Source: a virus
Length of the DNA stretch: 48,331 bases
Virus record (IMG/VR): IMGVR_UViG_3300046524_000098
Span: 1 to 48,331 of that record
Reading direction: 5' to 3' (one strand)
Each line of letters begins with the position of its first letter. The first letter of the stretch is position 1. The translations under genes and the position numbers were made by a program. Below are positions 6,124-14,768 of this stretch, piece after piece. The notes beneath the pieces are model-generated. The model did no database searches. It worked only from the letters and a program-made list of their open reading frames with translations, and was not told where the DNA came from.

Positions 6124-6327
6124 ATGAAAGTTACCCTTCCTACCCTCGTCTTTATCGTCTTCCTGATTCTCAAGCTCGCGGGCATCGGCGTAGTAGCTAC
6201 GTGGTCCTGGTTGTGGGTTACGTCCCCGCTCTGGATCGGCTTCGCCCTCGTTATGGGCTGCGCCCTGCTGGCCGGGGTAGTCGCCCTGCTCGTGGGAGGT
6301 GCTGCGGCTGTATTGAAACGTCGATAA
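6124..6327 (+). CDS. small two-span membrane protein
   Basis: 67 residues with two hydrophobic helices (LPTLVFIVFLILKLAGIGVV, 5-25; IGFALVMGCALLAGVVALLV, 38-58) and a basic C-terminus (LKRR). SD GAGG two bases upstream of the ATG region. Its place in the early replication operon suggests a role in membrane association or exclusion rather than lysis, but neither is shown. Confidence 0.6.
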   Translation: MKVTLPTLVFIVFLILKLAGIGVVATWSWLWVTSPLWIGFALVMGCALLAGVVALLVGGAAAVLKRR

Positions 6328-6341
6328 CCACAGGAGCGCGA

Positions 6342-7145
6342 ATGGATGATTACCTGAAGTTCGCGCAGTCTCTCCCGGAAGGAACGCACCGCAAATACTC
6401 GCACTCGTGCGGGCCGGGAGAGTGCCGGATTGTGTCCCACAAGCGGGACGGCTGGGGCTGGTCCTGCTTCCGATGTGGGGAGAAGGGCTGGACCCCGCGC
6501 CCTGCCGAGAACCTCGCGGAGAAGCTGGCCCGCCTAGCCCGTATCCGGTCCGTAGAGGACTCCGTAATCTGGGACGCTACATTGCCCCTCCCAGCCGAGT
6601 ACGAGCCGCAGGCGTGGCCTCTGGACGCCCGCGTATGGCTCTATAAGGCAGGTATCAGCAACGTAGAGATAAAGCAGCTAGGTATTTTCTGGAATTCGCG
6701 CCTTGCCCGTGTGGTGCTGCCTGTCCGGGACGAGGCCGGAAAGGTTATCTACTGGCAGGCCCGCACCTTAGATAAGGCGAATCCCCGCAAGTACTTGAAC
6801 CCCTGCGTAGACAAGGCACGGCTCGTAGCCAAGTACGGCAGCGGGCCTGCTCTCGTGCTCACAGAGGACCTACTCAGTGCGTACCGCGTATCTCGGGCGG
6901 GCTTCGAAGCGTGGAGCCTGCTAGGGACTGCGGTTAGCGACTACGTAGCTACGCGGATTATCGAGTTAGACAAGCCGGTAGCCGTCTTCCTAGACCCGGA
7001 TAAGACGGGGAGGGACAAGGCCGCAATTATTCTTAAAGCGCTCCGCTCGTATGGCGTAGGCGCTATCAATATCCAGTCCGAAAAGGACCCTAAGTTACTA
7101 AGCACGGAGGTTATCCAGTGTCTTCTAAGAAGTCGATTACGGTAA
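6342..7145 (+). CDS. DNA primase (zinc-binding plus TOPRIM)
   Basis: 267 residues. An N-terminal zinc-binding domain has C23, C28, C42 and C45 (CFRC), as in T7 gp4 and DnaG. A TOPRIM domain follows with the acidic motif LVLTEDLLSAYRVS and the metal motif FLDPDKTGRDKA (DxD). It would make RNA primers for the lagging strand together with the helicase at 7321. In T7 primase and helicase are one protein; here they are separate, divided by a small gene. The start ATG 6342 follows AGGAG; upstream in-frame codons fall inside the membrane protein gene. Overlaps the next gene by 28 bases. Confidence 0.88.
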   Translation: MDDYLKFAQSLPEGTHRKYSHSCGPGECRIVSHKRDGWGWSCFRCGEKGWTPRPAENLAEKLARLARIRSVEDSVIWDATLPLPAEYEPQAWPLDARVWLYKAGISNVEIKQLGIFWNSRLARVVLPVRDEAGKVIYWQARTLDKANPRKYLNPCVDKARLVAKYGSGPALVLTEDLLSAYRVSRAGFEAWSLLGTAVSDYVATRIIELDKPVAVFLDPDKTGRDKAAIILKALRSYGVGAINIQSEKDPKLLSTEVIQCLLRSRLR

Positions 7146-7324
7146 ATGCAGCGATGGTAGCCGCAGCGCGGGCAGAGCTAGACCCGAGCAAGCCGGGGCC
7201 ACACACGGCGCAGATTAAACGGGCACTGGAGGCCGCACTCGCAGTAGCCCCGCAGGAAGTCCCGCAGTACCGGCAAGTCGGGGCCTCGTGGGACGGAATG
7301 ATTCTGTACGTGAGGGTCCAATGA
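7118..7324 (+). CDS. hypothetical protein between primase and helicase
   Basis: 68 residues, GTG start at 7118 with a strong GGAGG, overlapping the primase 3' end and ending in an ATGA overlap with the helicase. Sequence MSSKKSITVNAAMVAAARAE, mostly helical. The double overlap ties its translation to both replication enzymes, so a loader or bridging role is conceivable. No family recognised. Confidence 0.6.
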   Translation: MSSKKSITVNAAMVAAARAELDPSKPGPHTAQIKRALEAALAVAPQEVPQYRQVGASWDGMILYVRVQ

Positions 7325-8613
7325 GCATAGAAGTTACCCTTCTTCAGCTACTCAAGTACCGAGACCGCTACGAGCGGCTGGCAAAAGCAGTGCCCACAGC
7401 CGCGCTGGATGCTAAGTCTGTGGTGTTTCTAAAGGACTTCGGGGACTACTTTAAAGAGTTCCCGGACGTTACCCGGATAGAGCACGAACCGTTTATGCTC
7501 TGGTTCAAGGTCTTCCAGCACCCCACATTGAACGCGGAGCAGCTAGGGCTGTACGCTGCGATGCTCTCTAACGTCCTTAACAAGGAGTGCGAGGCCGCGC
7601 TGGAGTCCGGGATTATGGAGCGGCTGGTAGCTGCGGAGGCTGCGAACCGCGTAACGGACCTAATCACCCGCTGGAGCGAGGGCGAGGAGCGGGACTTGTA
7701 CGTATCCCTCCGCGAGGAGATGGACAGATTCGAGCGGTACTCCCAGCGAAAGGTATCCGTCCCGTGGGTGCAGGAGGATATCGATACCATCCTACTAGAT
7801 GACATCGACCACAAGGGGCTTACGTGGCGTCTGTCCTGCCTTAACGCACACATGCGACCCCTACGGGGCGGGGATGCCGTTATCTGGGCGGGCCGTCCTG
7901 GGAAGGGTAAGACCTCCTCCCTTATGGGCGAGATTACCTACATGGCCGCGCAGTTTGACGATTACTACGGCCCGGACCACGGCAGGCACGTTGTATGGCT
8001 TAACAACGAGGGAGCGGGCCGGAAGATTGTCCGCCGTGCGTATCAGGCGGCGCTGGGGGTTACGGACGCGGAGCTTATCCGGAAAAGCCAGATGGGGACG
8101 CTTAAGGCGGAGTACACCCAGGCCGTAGGCGCTCTGGATCGTATCCGCGTTATGAACATCCACGGCTTTACTAGCCACGATGTGGAGGACCTTTTCAAGC
8201 GGGTCAATCCCGGCCTAATCATTTTCGATATGGTCGATAACGTCCGTTTTGGGGGCATCGCAGCAAACGGCGGGCAGCGTACGGACCAGCTTCTAGAAGC
8301 GATGTACCAATGGTCCCGAGACCTGGGCATTAAGTACGATTGTCCCGTACTAGAGACCTCGCAAACCTCCGCAGATGCAGCAGGCGTCCCCTTCCCAGCG
8401 GACCACATGCTCAAGGACAGCAAGACCGGGAAGCAGGGTGCATGTGATGCAATCATTATGGTAGGCGAGTCCGCCGACCCCTTCTACGCCAGCTCCCGAT
8501 TCATCGGAGTTACGAAAAGCAAACTAAACGTATCAGGTATGCCGCAGTCCCCGCAGGCGGAGGTAACGCTAGACGGGGAACGCTGCCGCTTGGTAATGCC
8601 GGAGGCTGCATGA
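7321..8613 (+). CDS. replicative DNA helicase, DnaB/RecA-like
   Basis: About 430 residues. The ATPase core has a Walker A motif GRPGKGKTS near residue 189, Walker B LIIFDMVDN near 300 and a conserved ETSQTSADAAG sensor-like segment near 350, followed by SKTGKQGACDAIIMVG. This matches SF4 replicative helicases (DnaB, T7 gp4 C-terminal domain). The N-terminal 150 residues are helical and may mediate primase contact or hexamer formation. It would unwind the phage fork with the adjacent primase. The start is set at 7321 (ATGAGC), overlapping the preceding stop; an in-frame upstream codon at 7288 lacks a ribosome site. Confidence 0.88.
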   Translation: MSIEVTLLQLLKYRDRYERLAKAVPTAALDAKSVVFLKDFGDYFKEFPDVTRIEHEPFMLWFKVFQHPTLNAEQLGLYAAMLSNVLNKECEAALESGIMERLVAAEAANRVTDLITRWSEGEERDLYVSLREEMDRFERYSQRKVSVPWVQEDIDTILLDDIDHKGLTWRLSCLNAHMRPLRGGDAVIWAGRPGKGKTSSLMGEITYMAAQFDDYYGPDHGRHVVWLNNEGAGRKIVRRAYQAALGVTDAELIRKSQMGTLKAEYTQAVGALDRIRVMNIHGFTSHDVEDLFKRVNPGLIIFDMVDNVRFGGIAANGGQRTDQLLEAMYQWSRDLGIKYDCPVLETSQTSADAAGVPFPADHMLKDSKTGKQGACDAIIMVGESADPFYASSRFIGVTKSKLNVSGMPQSPQAEVTLDGERCRLVMPEAA

Positions 8614-8903
8614 AGTACGGAGTAATAGTAACCCAGCAGACGGGGACCGACACGGACCCTAAGCACTACTTGACACGCGGGACGCTGGTCCGGGTTATCC
8701 GCGAGACGGAGCTAGGGACGTTCGTTACGGAGACCCTGTACCCGGTCTTCGGGATTGAGAAGGTCTTCTTGGGCTACCGCTACGAGACGCGAATCCAGTA
8801 TCTCGATAGGGACGACTTCGCAGCGCTGCCCGAGATGCTGTGGCCGATGCTCGAAGCCTTCGCGGACTTGTTCCGCAGGACGCGTGAATTCTTTGGAGGG
8901 TAA
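8610..8903 (+). CDS. hypothetical protein
   Basis: 97 residues (MKYGVIVTQQTGTDTDPKHY), ATGA overlap with the helicase stop. The N-terminal half has a beta-rich pattern (GTLVRVIRETELGTFVTETL) again suggestive of an SH3-like barrel, the C-terminal part is helical and aromatic. No family identified. Confidence 0.6.
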   Translation: MKYGVIVTQQTGTDTDPKHYLTRGTLVRVIRETELGTFVTETLYPVFGIEKVFLGYRYETRIQYLDRDDFAALPEMLWPMLEAFADLFRRTREFFGG

Positions 8904-9137
8904 ATGGACGGCGGAATTAGCGGCGCACAGTTGCGCGAGCAAGTACAAGCCCTTGAGGCGCGGGTCTCCGCTCTGGAGAAGCCCCGTAGCCTTCTGGAGA
9001 AGGTAGCGCACCCGTGGGACTTCGCGGCCCGGAAGCACGGCATGGGCGAGGGCTACGCGGAGCGGGAAATTAACGCCATGTCTCAATACGAGTTCCTGAA
9101 GGAAATTAGCGAGGCGTTAGAGGAGATGCATAAGTGA
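8904..9137 (+). CDS. hypothetical coiled-coil protein
   Basis: 77 residues with a heptad stretch (LREQVQALEARVSALEKPRS, 10-30) and a C-terminal acidic helix. Strong GGAGG before the ATG. Its stop overlaps the GTG start of the ligase. Function unknown. Confidence 0.6.
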   Translation: MDGGISGAQLREQVQALEARVSALEKPRSLLEKVAHPWDFAARKHGMGEGYAEREINAMSQYEFLKEISEALEEMHK

Positions 9138-10036
9138 GTATCCCGACTGGCTTTAAACCGAATCTGGCCGCGACCCTCACGAAGCCGGAGCTTATCAGGT
9201 ACTCCGTGTACTGTTCTCCGAAGATTGACGGTATCCGCTGCGTAGTCTTCGACGGCGTAGCGTACAGCCGCTCCCTTAAGCCTATCCCTAATGAGTTCGT
9301 GCAGGCCTGGGCGAAGGAGTACGCCTTCTATCTGGACCTGCTGGACGGAGAGCTTGTGGTAGGTAGCCCCACGGACCCTAACTGTATGCAGAACTCCACC
9401 TCCGGGGTTATGCGTATCAAGGGAGAGCCTGCGTTCTCGTTCCATGTTTTCGATTGTGCGCTGGAATCTCTCGTCTACGAGTCGCGCCTTGCTAGCCTCA
9501 TGGAACACATTCCGGAGATTCCGGACGAGCGCGTACAGGCTGTCCAGCAATACCTAGCACACGATGCGGAGAGCTTGGACTATTGGGAGGCGCAATTCCT
9601 CGCGCAGGGCTACGAGGGAATGATGGTTCGCTACCCCGGTAGCAAGTACAAGTACGGCCGCAGCACGGAACGCGAGGGCGGCCTCGTGAAGGTCAAGCGA
9701 TTTACGGACGCGGAAGCGGAGGTTATCGGGTTCGTGGAGGAGATGCATAACGGGAACGAGGCGAAGAAGGACGCGCTGGGTAACACGGAGCGCAGCACGG
9801 AAAAGGCGGGCCTAGTAGGTAAGGGGACGCTGGGTGCTCTCGTGGTGCAGGGAATTCCGCACCCGCACAAGTTCAATATCGGTACGGGCTTTACGGCTAT
9901 TGAGCGGGCGTATATCTGGGCGCACCGCGAGGAGTTACTGGGTAGCCTCGTAACGTTCAAATATTTTGACCACGGCATTAAGGAGTCCCCACGGCATCCA
10001 GTTTTTGTTAGCTTCCGAGCGAAGGAGGATATGTAA
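9134..10036 (+). CDS. ATP-dependent DNA ligase
   Basis: 300 residues. Nucleotidyltransferase motif I is SPKIDGIR with the adenylated lysine K30. Motif III LDGELVVG (near 78), motif IV YEGMMVRYPGSKYKYGR (near 170) and motif V LVKVKRFTDAEA (near 190) follow, then an OB domain. It resembles the compact T7-type ligase, which seals Okazaki fragments. GTG start at 9134 within GTGA overlap with the upstream stop. Placed between helicase and nucleotide genes in the replication operon. Confidence 0.92.
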   Translation: MSIPTGFKPNLAATLTKPELIRYSVYCSPKIDGIRCVVFDGVAYSRSLKPIPNEFVQAWAKEYAFYLDLLDGELVVGSPTDPNCMQNSTSGVMRIKGEPAFSFHVFDCALESLVYESRLASLMEHIPEIPDERVQAVQQYLAHDAESLDYWEAQFLAQGYEGMMVRYPGSKYKYGRSTEREGGLVKVKRFTDAEAEVIGFVEEMHNGNEAKKDALGNTERSTEKAGLVGKGTLGALVVQGIPHPHKFNIGTGFTAIERAYIWAHREELLGSLVTFKYFDHGIKESPRHPVFVSFRAKEDM

Positions 10037-10037
10037 C

Positions 10038-10583
10038 GTGCTCCCAGTAATCCTCACAGCCACGGGCCGGTACTTCGACCTTTCGAACCCGGACCCGGAC
10101 AGTATTGATATTGAGGACATCGCTACGGCCTTGTCCCGTATCTGCCGCTTCACAGGCCACACCCGCAGCTTCTACAGCGTGGCGCAGCACAGTGTTTCTG
10201 TCTCCCGTCTCGTGCCTCCTGAGTACGCCCTACAAGGCCTGCTCCACGATGCCAGCGAGGCGTACTTAGGCGATGTGTCCAGCCCGCTTAAGCAGCTTCT
10301 CCCGGATTACCGCGCTATCGAAGCGAAGGTAGAGGCCGCTATCGCGGAGCGCTTCGGATTCGTCCTCCCGCTGCACCCGTCGATTAAGCAAGCGGACCTT
10401 CGGATGCTGGTAACGGAACGGCGGGACCTCATGCCCCGCGCGCAGCCTCCGTATATGGGAGTGGATAAGCAGGCTTGGTCCTGGACGGACAGCATCGAGC
10501 CGCTGCGCGGAATGATCGTCTGGGGGCAGCACCCCGCGACCGCCCAAGCCGATTTTCTAGACCGCTTCGGGGAATTGGTCTAG
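10038..10583 (+). CDS. HD-domain nucleotidohydrolase (YfbR/DatZ-like)
   Basis: About 181 residues, GTG start after a strong AAGGAGG. The family signature is clear: GRYFDLSNPDP, DIEDIATALSRICRFTGHTR, YSVAQHS (H51) and the HD pair LLHDASEAYLGD (H70, D71), with a late Asp in KQADLRMLV. Relatives include 5'-deoxynucleotidase YfbR and DatZ, the dATP triphosphohydrolase of Z-genome phages such as S-2L. It probably adjusts the dNTP pool during replication. Substrate cannot be told by eye. Its presence together with a MazZ-like gene (17571) and a family A polymerase is notable because PurZ is missing. Confidence 0.85.
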   Translation: MLPVILTATGRYFDLSNPDPDSIDIEDIATALSRICRFTGHTRSFYSVAQHSVSVSRLVPPEYALQGLLHDASEAYLGDVSSPLKQLLPDYRAIEAKVEAAIAERFGFVLPLHPSIKQADLRMLVTERRDLMPRAQPPYMGVDKQAWSWTDSIEPLRGMIVWGQHPATAQADFLDRFGELV

Positions 10584-11023
10584 TGGGTACGCCGTGCATC
10601 CTACATACGGGCGGCTGGTTCACGGACAAGGGCTACGGGATGCTGCGAGTAGGCAGCGAACGGACGAAAGTTAGGGCGCACCGCTGGGCCTACTGTCTGC
10701 ACAAGGGATGCACGCTGGAGAGTATCGAGGGCCTGTCTGTACGGCACACATGCGACAACCCGCCCTGTGTTAATCCCGAGCATCTAGAGCTAGGCACGCA
10801 CGCCGACAACATGCGGGACAAGAAGGAACGGGGCCGCGCCCCAGCGCTTCGCGGGGAGACTAACGCCTCCTCCAAGCTGACAGCGGAGCAAGTCCGCGTG
10901 ATTCGCGCCCTGTGTGTCCCGCGTTCAAAAGAGTTCAACGCTACTTACTTCGCTCGCAAGTTCGGAGTAACGAAAGCGCTTGTTTGCATGGTTCTAGCCC
11001 GGAAGGCTTGGGCACACATTTAG
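10583..11023 (+). CDS. HNH_3 homing endonuclease with C-terminal HTH
   Basis: About 146 residues from a GTG at 10583 that overlaps the upstream stop (TAGTG). The HNH core is AHRWAYCLHKG then VRHTCDNPPCVNPEHLELGT, typical of HNH_3 free-standing homing endonucleases. A C-terminal helix-turn-helix (KLTAEQVRVIRALC; YFARKFGVTKALVCMVLAR) likely gives site recognition. Sits immediately upstream of the DNA polymerase gene, while a related protein sits immediately downstream at 13470. Such genes spread by cutting alleles that lack them. Confidence 0.85.
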   Translation: MGTPCILHTGGWFTDKGYGMLRVGSERTKVRAHRWAYCLHKGCTLESIEGLSVRHTCDNPPCVNPEHLELGTHADNMRDKKERGRAPALRGETNASSKLTAEQVRVIRALCVPRSKEFNATYFARKFGVTKALVCMVLARKAWAHI

Positions 11024-11031
11024 GAGAGCGC

Positions 11032-13452
11032 GTGTACGTTGTTTACGACGTTGAAACGACCATTAAGGCGTATAACAAACGGAAGGCTAGCCCGTTCCAC
11101 CCCGCTAACTTTATCGTAGCCTCCGGGTGGAAGCGGCAGGGAGACACAGGCGTTACCGGGGAGTATTTCGGGCGGGGGCCTAGACCGTTCGATTGGTTCA
11201 CTAAGCTACTAAAGGGAACCACAATCCTCGTAGGCGTAAATATCAAGTTCGATTTACTCCACGCCCTGCGGGAACCCCAAAATTTAGAGGCGTGGATGGA
11301 GTATGTAGCACGCGGGGGTAGTGTGTGGTGCTGTCAGCTTGCGGAATATCTGCTGCGCGGCATGGAACCTAGCTCGCATATGCTCTCTATGGACGAGATG
11401 GTTACGGCCTACGGTGGCAACGTAAAGATTGACGAGGTACGCGCCCTTTGGGAAGCCGGGGTAGATACCCCCGACATAGATAAGGGCCTCCTCATGCGCT
11501 ACCTGTGCGGGGACGAGAGCGGGCTAGGCGACATCGGCAACACGGAGAAAATCTTCTTGGGCCAGCTTGCCAAGGCCCGCAAGTCCGGACAGGTTAAGTC
11601 CCTCCTCCTGAATATGGGTAGCCTCATTGCTACTACGGAGATGGAACGTAACGGGCTGTACGTAGACAAGGCCCTAGGCCTGAAGCTCGCGGAAGAATTG
11701 CGGGCCAGCCTGGAGAAGATGACTACGGAGCTTGAGGCGTACCTCCCCGAGGGCCTGCCCTTTGAGTTTAACTGGTCGAATCGCTACCATCTCTCCCCGC
11801 TTATCTTCGGGGGCAAGGTCAAGTATCAGAAGCGTATGCCGATTCTGGACGAGGCGGGCAAGCAGGCCTACACCCAGCGCGAGGAGAAGCACCTTTACAT
11901 TAAGTCGAAGCCTACCGTTCTGGAGGACGGCAAGAAGTCCTTCGAGACAATGGCTATAGAGGACTGGCAACGGCTGGACCATCCTCCCGAGCCGGTCCGG
12001 TATCTGGGCGGTAAGAACGCAGGCGAGTACAAGACGGTAACGAAGAAGGTGGACGACCTCAGTAAGCCGAAGTCTGCAATGCGGGACTTCTTCTACGAGT
12101 TCCCCGGCCACACGGAACCGGAGGCTAGCTGGGCCAGCAGCACAGAGGGCCTGTACTCCGTCTCGTCCGAGGTTATCGAGGAGCTAGGCGTCCGCAATAT
12201 CCCGTTCCTTAAGACGCTGGCAGGCGTAGCCAAGCTTACTAAGGACTTGACTACGTACTACATCTCCACGGACGAGAAGACGGGCGAGCAGAAGGGAATG
12301 CTTACCCTCGTGGGCGAGGACAGCATTATCCACCACAGCCTTAACCACACGTCCACGGTTACGGCCCGCTTCTCCAGCAATAACCCGAACTTGCAGAACG
12401 TCTCCAAGGGCACGCATAACGACCCGAAGACGGAGAAGTACTGCGAGATTAACGGTAAGCCGGAAGGGTCCCAGATTAAGCGGGTCTTCGTCTCTCGCTT
12501 CGGGCCGGACGGACAGATTGTGCAGTCCGACTTTACCGCGCTGGAGGTGTACGTACAGGCGATCCTTACCGCGTGTACCCAGCTAATCGAGGACTTGAAG
12601 CTAGGCCTGGATATGCACTGTGTCCGCGTCTCGCAGAAGGAAGGGATTCCGTACGAGGAAGCGCTCCGGCTGTGTGTGCTGGAGGCTAAACCGGAGTGGA
12701 AGAAGAAGCGCACGGAAGCGAAGGTATTTAGCTTCCAGCGGGCGTACGGGGCGGGGGCTAAGAAGATTGCAGAGTCTACGGGTATGGCAGTGGAGGACGT
12801 GGAAGCCCTGATTAAGGCGGAGAACCTGCGCTATCCCGAGATTGCGATTTACAACGAGGCGAAGACGGGCCGTATCAAGGCCAGCCGCAGGCCTACGCAG
12901 AACATCCAGCCGCACCCGGAAGTTAAGGGCCTCATGTGCCAGCTTGGCAAGGGGCGTAGCGTTACTCCGGATAACAAGGTCTACAGCTACAGCGAGTCCC
13001 CGTCCCCGGCCTGGGCGATTCGCTCGGGCGGTATGCCCCAGAGCTTTAGCCCTACCGAAATTGCTAACTACGAGGTGCAAGGCACGGGCGGGGAGTGGGC
13101 GAAGGCCGCTATGTACCTCGCGGTACGCGCGTTCTACGCTCGTAAGAACTTCGGGGGCAAGGCCCTGCTAACCAATAACGTACACGATGCAGTCTACGCG
13201 GACGCTCACAAGTCGGTACTCGTGGACTCCAGCGCAGTGCTTCACGCCTGCATGGTTAATGCCTCCGCGTACATGGAATGGAATTTCGGCTGGACGATTC
13301 CCGTCCCAGTCCCGAGCGTTACCAGCCACGGTAACAATATGATGGAAGAACGAGCCTTTGGAGCGGACTTTGACGAGTTAGCCAGCAAATACACCTTAGA
13401 CATTCGACAGCAGTATATGAACGGCTACAAGCCCTCTTTTCTTACGCAATAA
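11032..13452 (+). CDS. family A DNA polymerase with 3'-5' exonuclease
   Basis: 806 residues from GTG 11032 (SD TAGGAG five bases upstream). N-terminal proofreading exonuclease: YDVETT (Exo I), VNIKFDLLHAL (Exo II). Polymerase motifs: A QSDFTALEVYVQA (near 497), B KVFSFQRAYGAGAKKIA (near 563) and C NNVHDAVYAD (near 716). This is the T7 gp5/Pol I family and the replicative enzyme of the phage. An upstream in-frame extension overlaps the HNH gene and is not used. Flanked on both sides by HNH_3 genes but itself uninterrupted. Whether it prefers unusual bases like the DpoZ polymerases cannot be judged here. Confidence 0.93.
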   Translation: MYVVYDVETTIKAYNKRKASPFHPANFIVASGWKRQGDTGVTGEYFGRGPRPFDWFTKLLKGTTILVGVNIKFDLLHALREPQNLEAWMEYVARGGSVWCCQLAEYLLRGMEPSSHMLSMDEMVTAYGGNVKIDEVRALWEAGVDTPDIDKGLLMRYLCGDESGLGDIGNTEKIFLGQLAKARKSGQVKSLLLNMGSLIATTEMERNGLYVDKALGLKLAEELRASLEKMTTELEAYLPEGLPFEFNWSNRYHLSPLIFGGKVKYQKRMPILDEAGKQAYTQREEKHLYIKSKPTVLEDGKKSFETMAIEDWQRLDHPPEPVRYLGGKNAGEYKTVTKKVDDLSKPKSAMRDFFYEFPGHTEPEASWASSTEGLYSVSSEVIEELGVRNIPFLKTLAGVAKLTKDLTTYYISTDEKTGEQKGMLTLVGEDSIIHHSLNHTSTVTARFSSNNPNLQNVSKGTHNDPKTEKYCEINGKPEGSQIKRVFVSRFGPDGQIVQSDFTALEVYVQAILTACTQLIEDLKLGLDMHCVRVSQKEGIPYEEALRLCVLEAKPEWKKKRTEAKVFSFQRAYGAGAKKIAESTGMAVEDVEALIKAENLRYPEIAIYNEAKTGRIKASRRPTQNIQPHPEVKGLMCQLGKGRSVTPDNKVYSYSESPSPAWAIRSGGMPQSFSPTEIANYEVQGTGGEWAKAAMYLAVRAFYARKNFGGKALLTNNVHDAVYADAHKSVLVDSSAVLHACMVNASAYMEWNFGWTIPVPVPSVTSHGNNMMEERAFGADFDELASKYTLDIRQQYMNGYKPSFLTQ

Positions 13453-13469
13453 AACATAGGACTACTACG

Positions 13470-13886
13470 CTGCCATATGAAATCGACCTCACACAGCCTT
13501 GCATAAGTAGCCCAGTTACCAACAAGGCCGGTTACGGGCGTGTCTACCACACGGGTAAGACGCGCTACGCACACCGGGTAGCGTACTGCGAGGCTAACGG
13601 CCTGGACGTGGATACGTACTTAGGCGTAGTTCGCCACGCCTGCGACAACCCCGCGTGTAAGCAACCCGCCCACCTTTTAGGCGGTACTCAGTCCGACAAC
13701 ATCAAGGACGCAAGGGACCGGGGCAGGCGTGCGGGGCAGAAGGCCACGCCTGAGACGGTAGCGGCAATGCGGGCGGAATACGTCAAGGGAAGCCATAAGC
13801 ACGGGACGGAAGCCTTAGCGAAGCGCTACGGACTCAGCGGTAAATCAGTTTGGAAAATCGTTAATCACCAATCGTACGGAGAGTAA
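13470..13886 (+). CDS. HNH_3 homing endonuclease, probable CTG start
   Basis: 138 residues. The HNH core is YGRVYHTGKTRYAHRVAYCE then VRHACDNPACKQPAHLLGGT, followed by an HTH tail (ALAKRYGLSGKSVWKIV). The protein homology clearly begins near PYEIDLTQPC, but no ATG, GTG or TTG is available there; CTG at 13470 is the only plausible codon. It is preceded by ATAGGACTACTAC and one base, identical in sequence and spacing to the 3324 gene. A shorter GTG form at 13608 would lose half the nuclease domain. It pairs with the HNH_3 gene on the other side of the polymerase. Confidence 0.8.
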   Translation: MPYEIDLTQPCISSPVTNKAGYGRVYHTGKTRYAHRVAYCEANGLDVDTYLGVVRHACDNPACKQPAHLLGGTQSDNIKDARDRGRRAGQKATPETVAAMRAEYVKGSHKHGTEALAKRYGLSGKSVWKIVNHQSYGE

Positions 13887-13889
13887 TAA

Positions 13890-14768
13890 ATGGCAGCATA
13901 TGACCTGAAAGCAAAGATTGCAGAAGCGGCCCGCACTGGTCCTAACATGACGGAAGCGAACGCAGGCGGAGGCGACTACACGCCCCCGGCCCAAGGCATC
14001 GCGCAAGCTCGCTTTGTCGCCTACTTGGAATTGGGTATCCACGAGGAAAACGACTTCAATAACCCCGGCCAGAAGAAGGATAAGAAGAAGGTAGATTTGG
14101 TCTTCGAATTGAGCGGCCCGAACCACGCCCCGCGCAAGCTGGACGACGGTACGCTTGTTCCTATCCGGATTATGATTAACGAGAATCTGGCCTTGGGCGA
14201 TAAGGCGAACTTCTTTAAGATTTTCGCTGCGATGAATTACGCGGGCAAGGCTACGCACATGGCGGAGCTTCTGGGCGAGGCCTTCCTAGTCTCCGTGTAT
14301 CACAAGAAAAGCAAGGACGGTAAGAAGACGTACGCCACGCTGAAGGGCAGTAACGATACGCTGCCTGTGGGCGACGGCTACCGCATTACCGGCCCGCAGT
14401 ATGACGACCCCATGAGCGGGAAGCGGGTCCCCGTGGCAGTGGCCCCGGCAATTACGGACCTCAAGGCGTTTATCTGGGAGAACGCGGATAAAGAGATGTG
14501 GGACAGCCTGTACATCGAGGGCGAGTACCCGGAGCGTAAGGACGAGAAGACCGGAGCCGTTACCAGCCCCGCGAAGTCGAAGAACGTTATTCAGAACAAA
14601 ATCCGCAGCGCTAAGAACTGGGGTACTCACTCGCTCTCCGCGATTGTCGCCGCAGGCGGAGCACAGCCGGACCTCCCGGACGCAGAGAATCCGGACCGTT
14701 TGCCGGGCGAGGACGACGAGGCCCCGTGGACGGACGCAGCAGCGGACCCGCTCGCAGCTATCGGCTAA
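13890..14768 (+). CDS. putative single-stranded-DNA-binding protein
   Basis: 292 residues. The N-terminus MAAYDLKAKIAEAARTGPNM leads to an OB-like beta-rich core (residues 35-170) and a long acidic tail (PDAENPDRLPGEDDEAPW) ending DAAADPLAAIG. Acidic tails with a hydrophobic tip are typical of SSB and T7 gp2.5, where they contact polymerase and helicase. Placed between polymerase and exonuclease genes, as gp2.5-type proteins are. I do not recognise a named family, so the function is inferred from tail and context. The tail motif recurs in the 5279 gene. Confidence 0.6.
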   Translation: MAAYDLKAKIAEAARTGPNMTEANAGGGDYTPPAQGIAQARFVAYLELGIHEENDFNNPGQKKDKKKVDLVFELSGPNHAPRKLDDGTLVPIRIMINENLALGDKANFFKIFAAMNYAGKATHMAELLGEAFLVSVYHKKSKDGKKTYATLKGSNDTLPVGDGYRITGPQYDDPMSGKRVPVAVAPAITDLKAFIWENADKEMWDSLYIEGEYPERKDEKTGAVTSPAKSKNVIQNKIRSAKNWGTHSLSAIVAAGGAQPDLPDAENPDRLPGEDDEAPWTDAAADPLAAIG

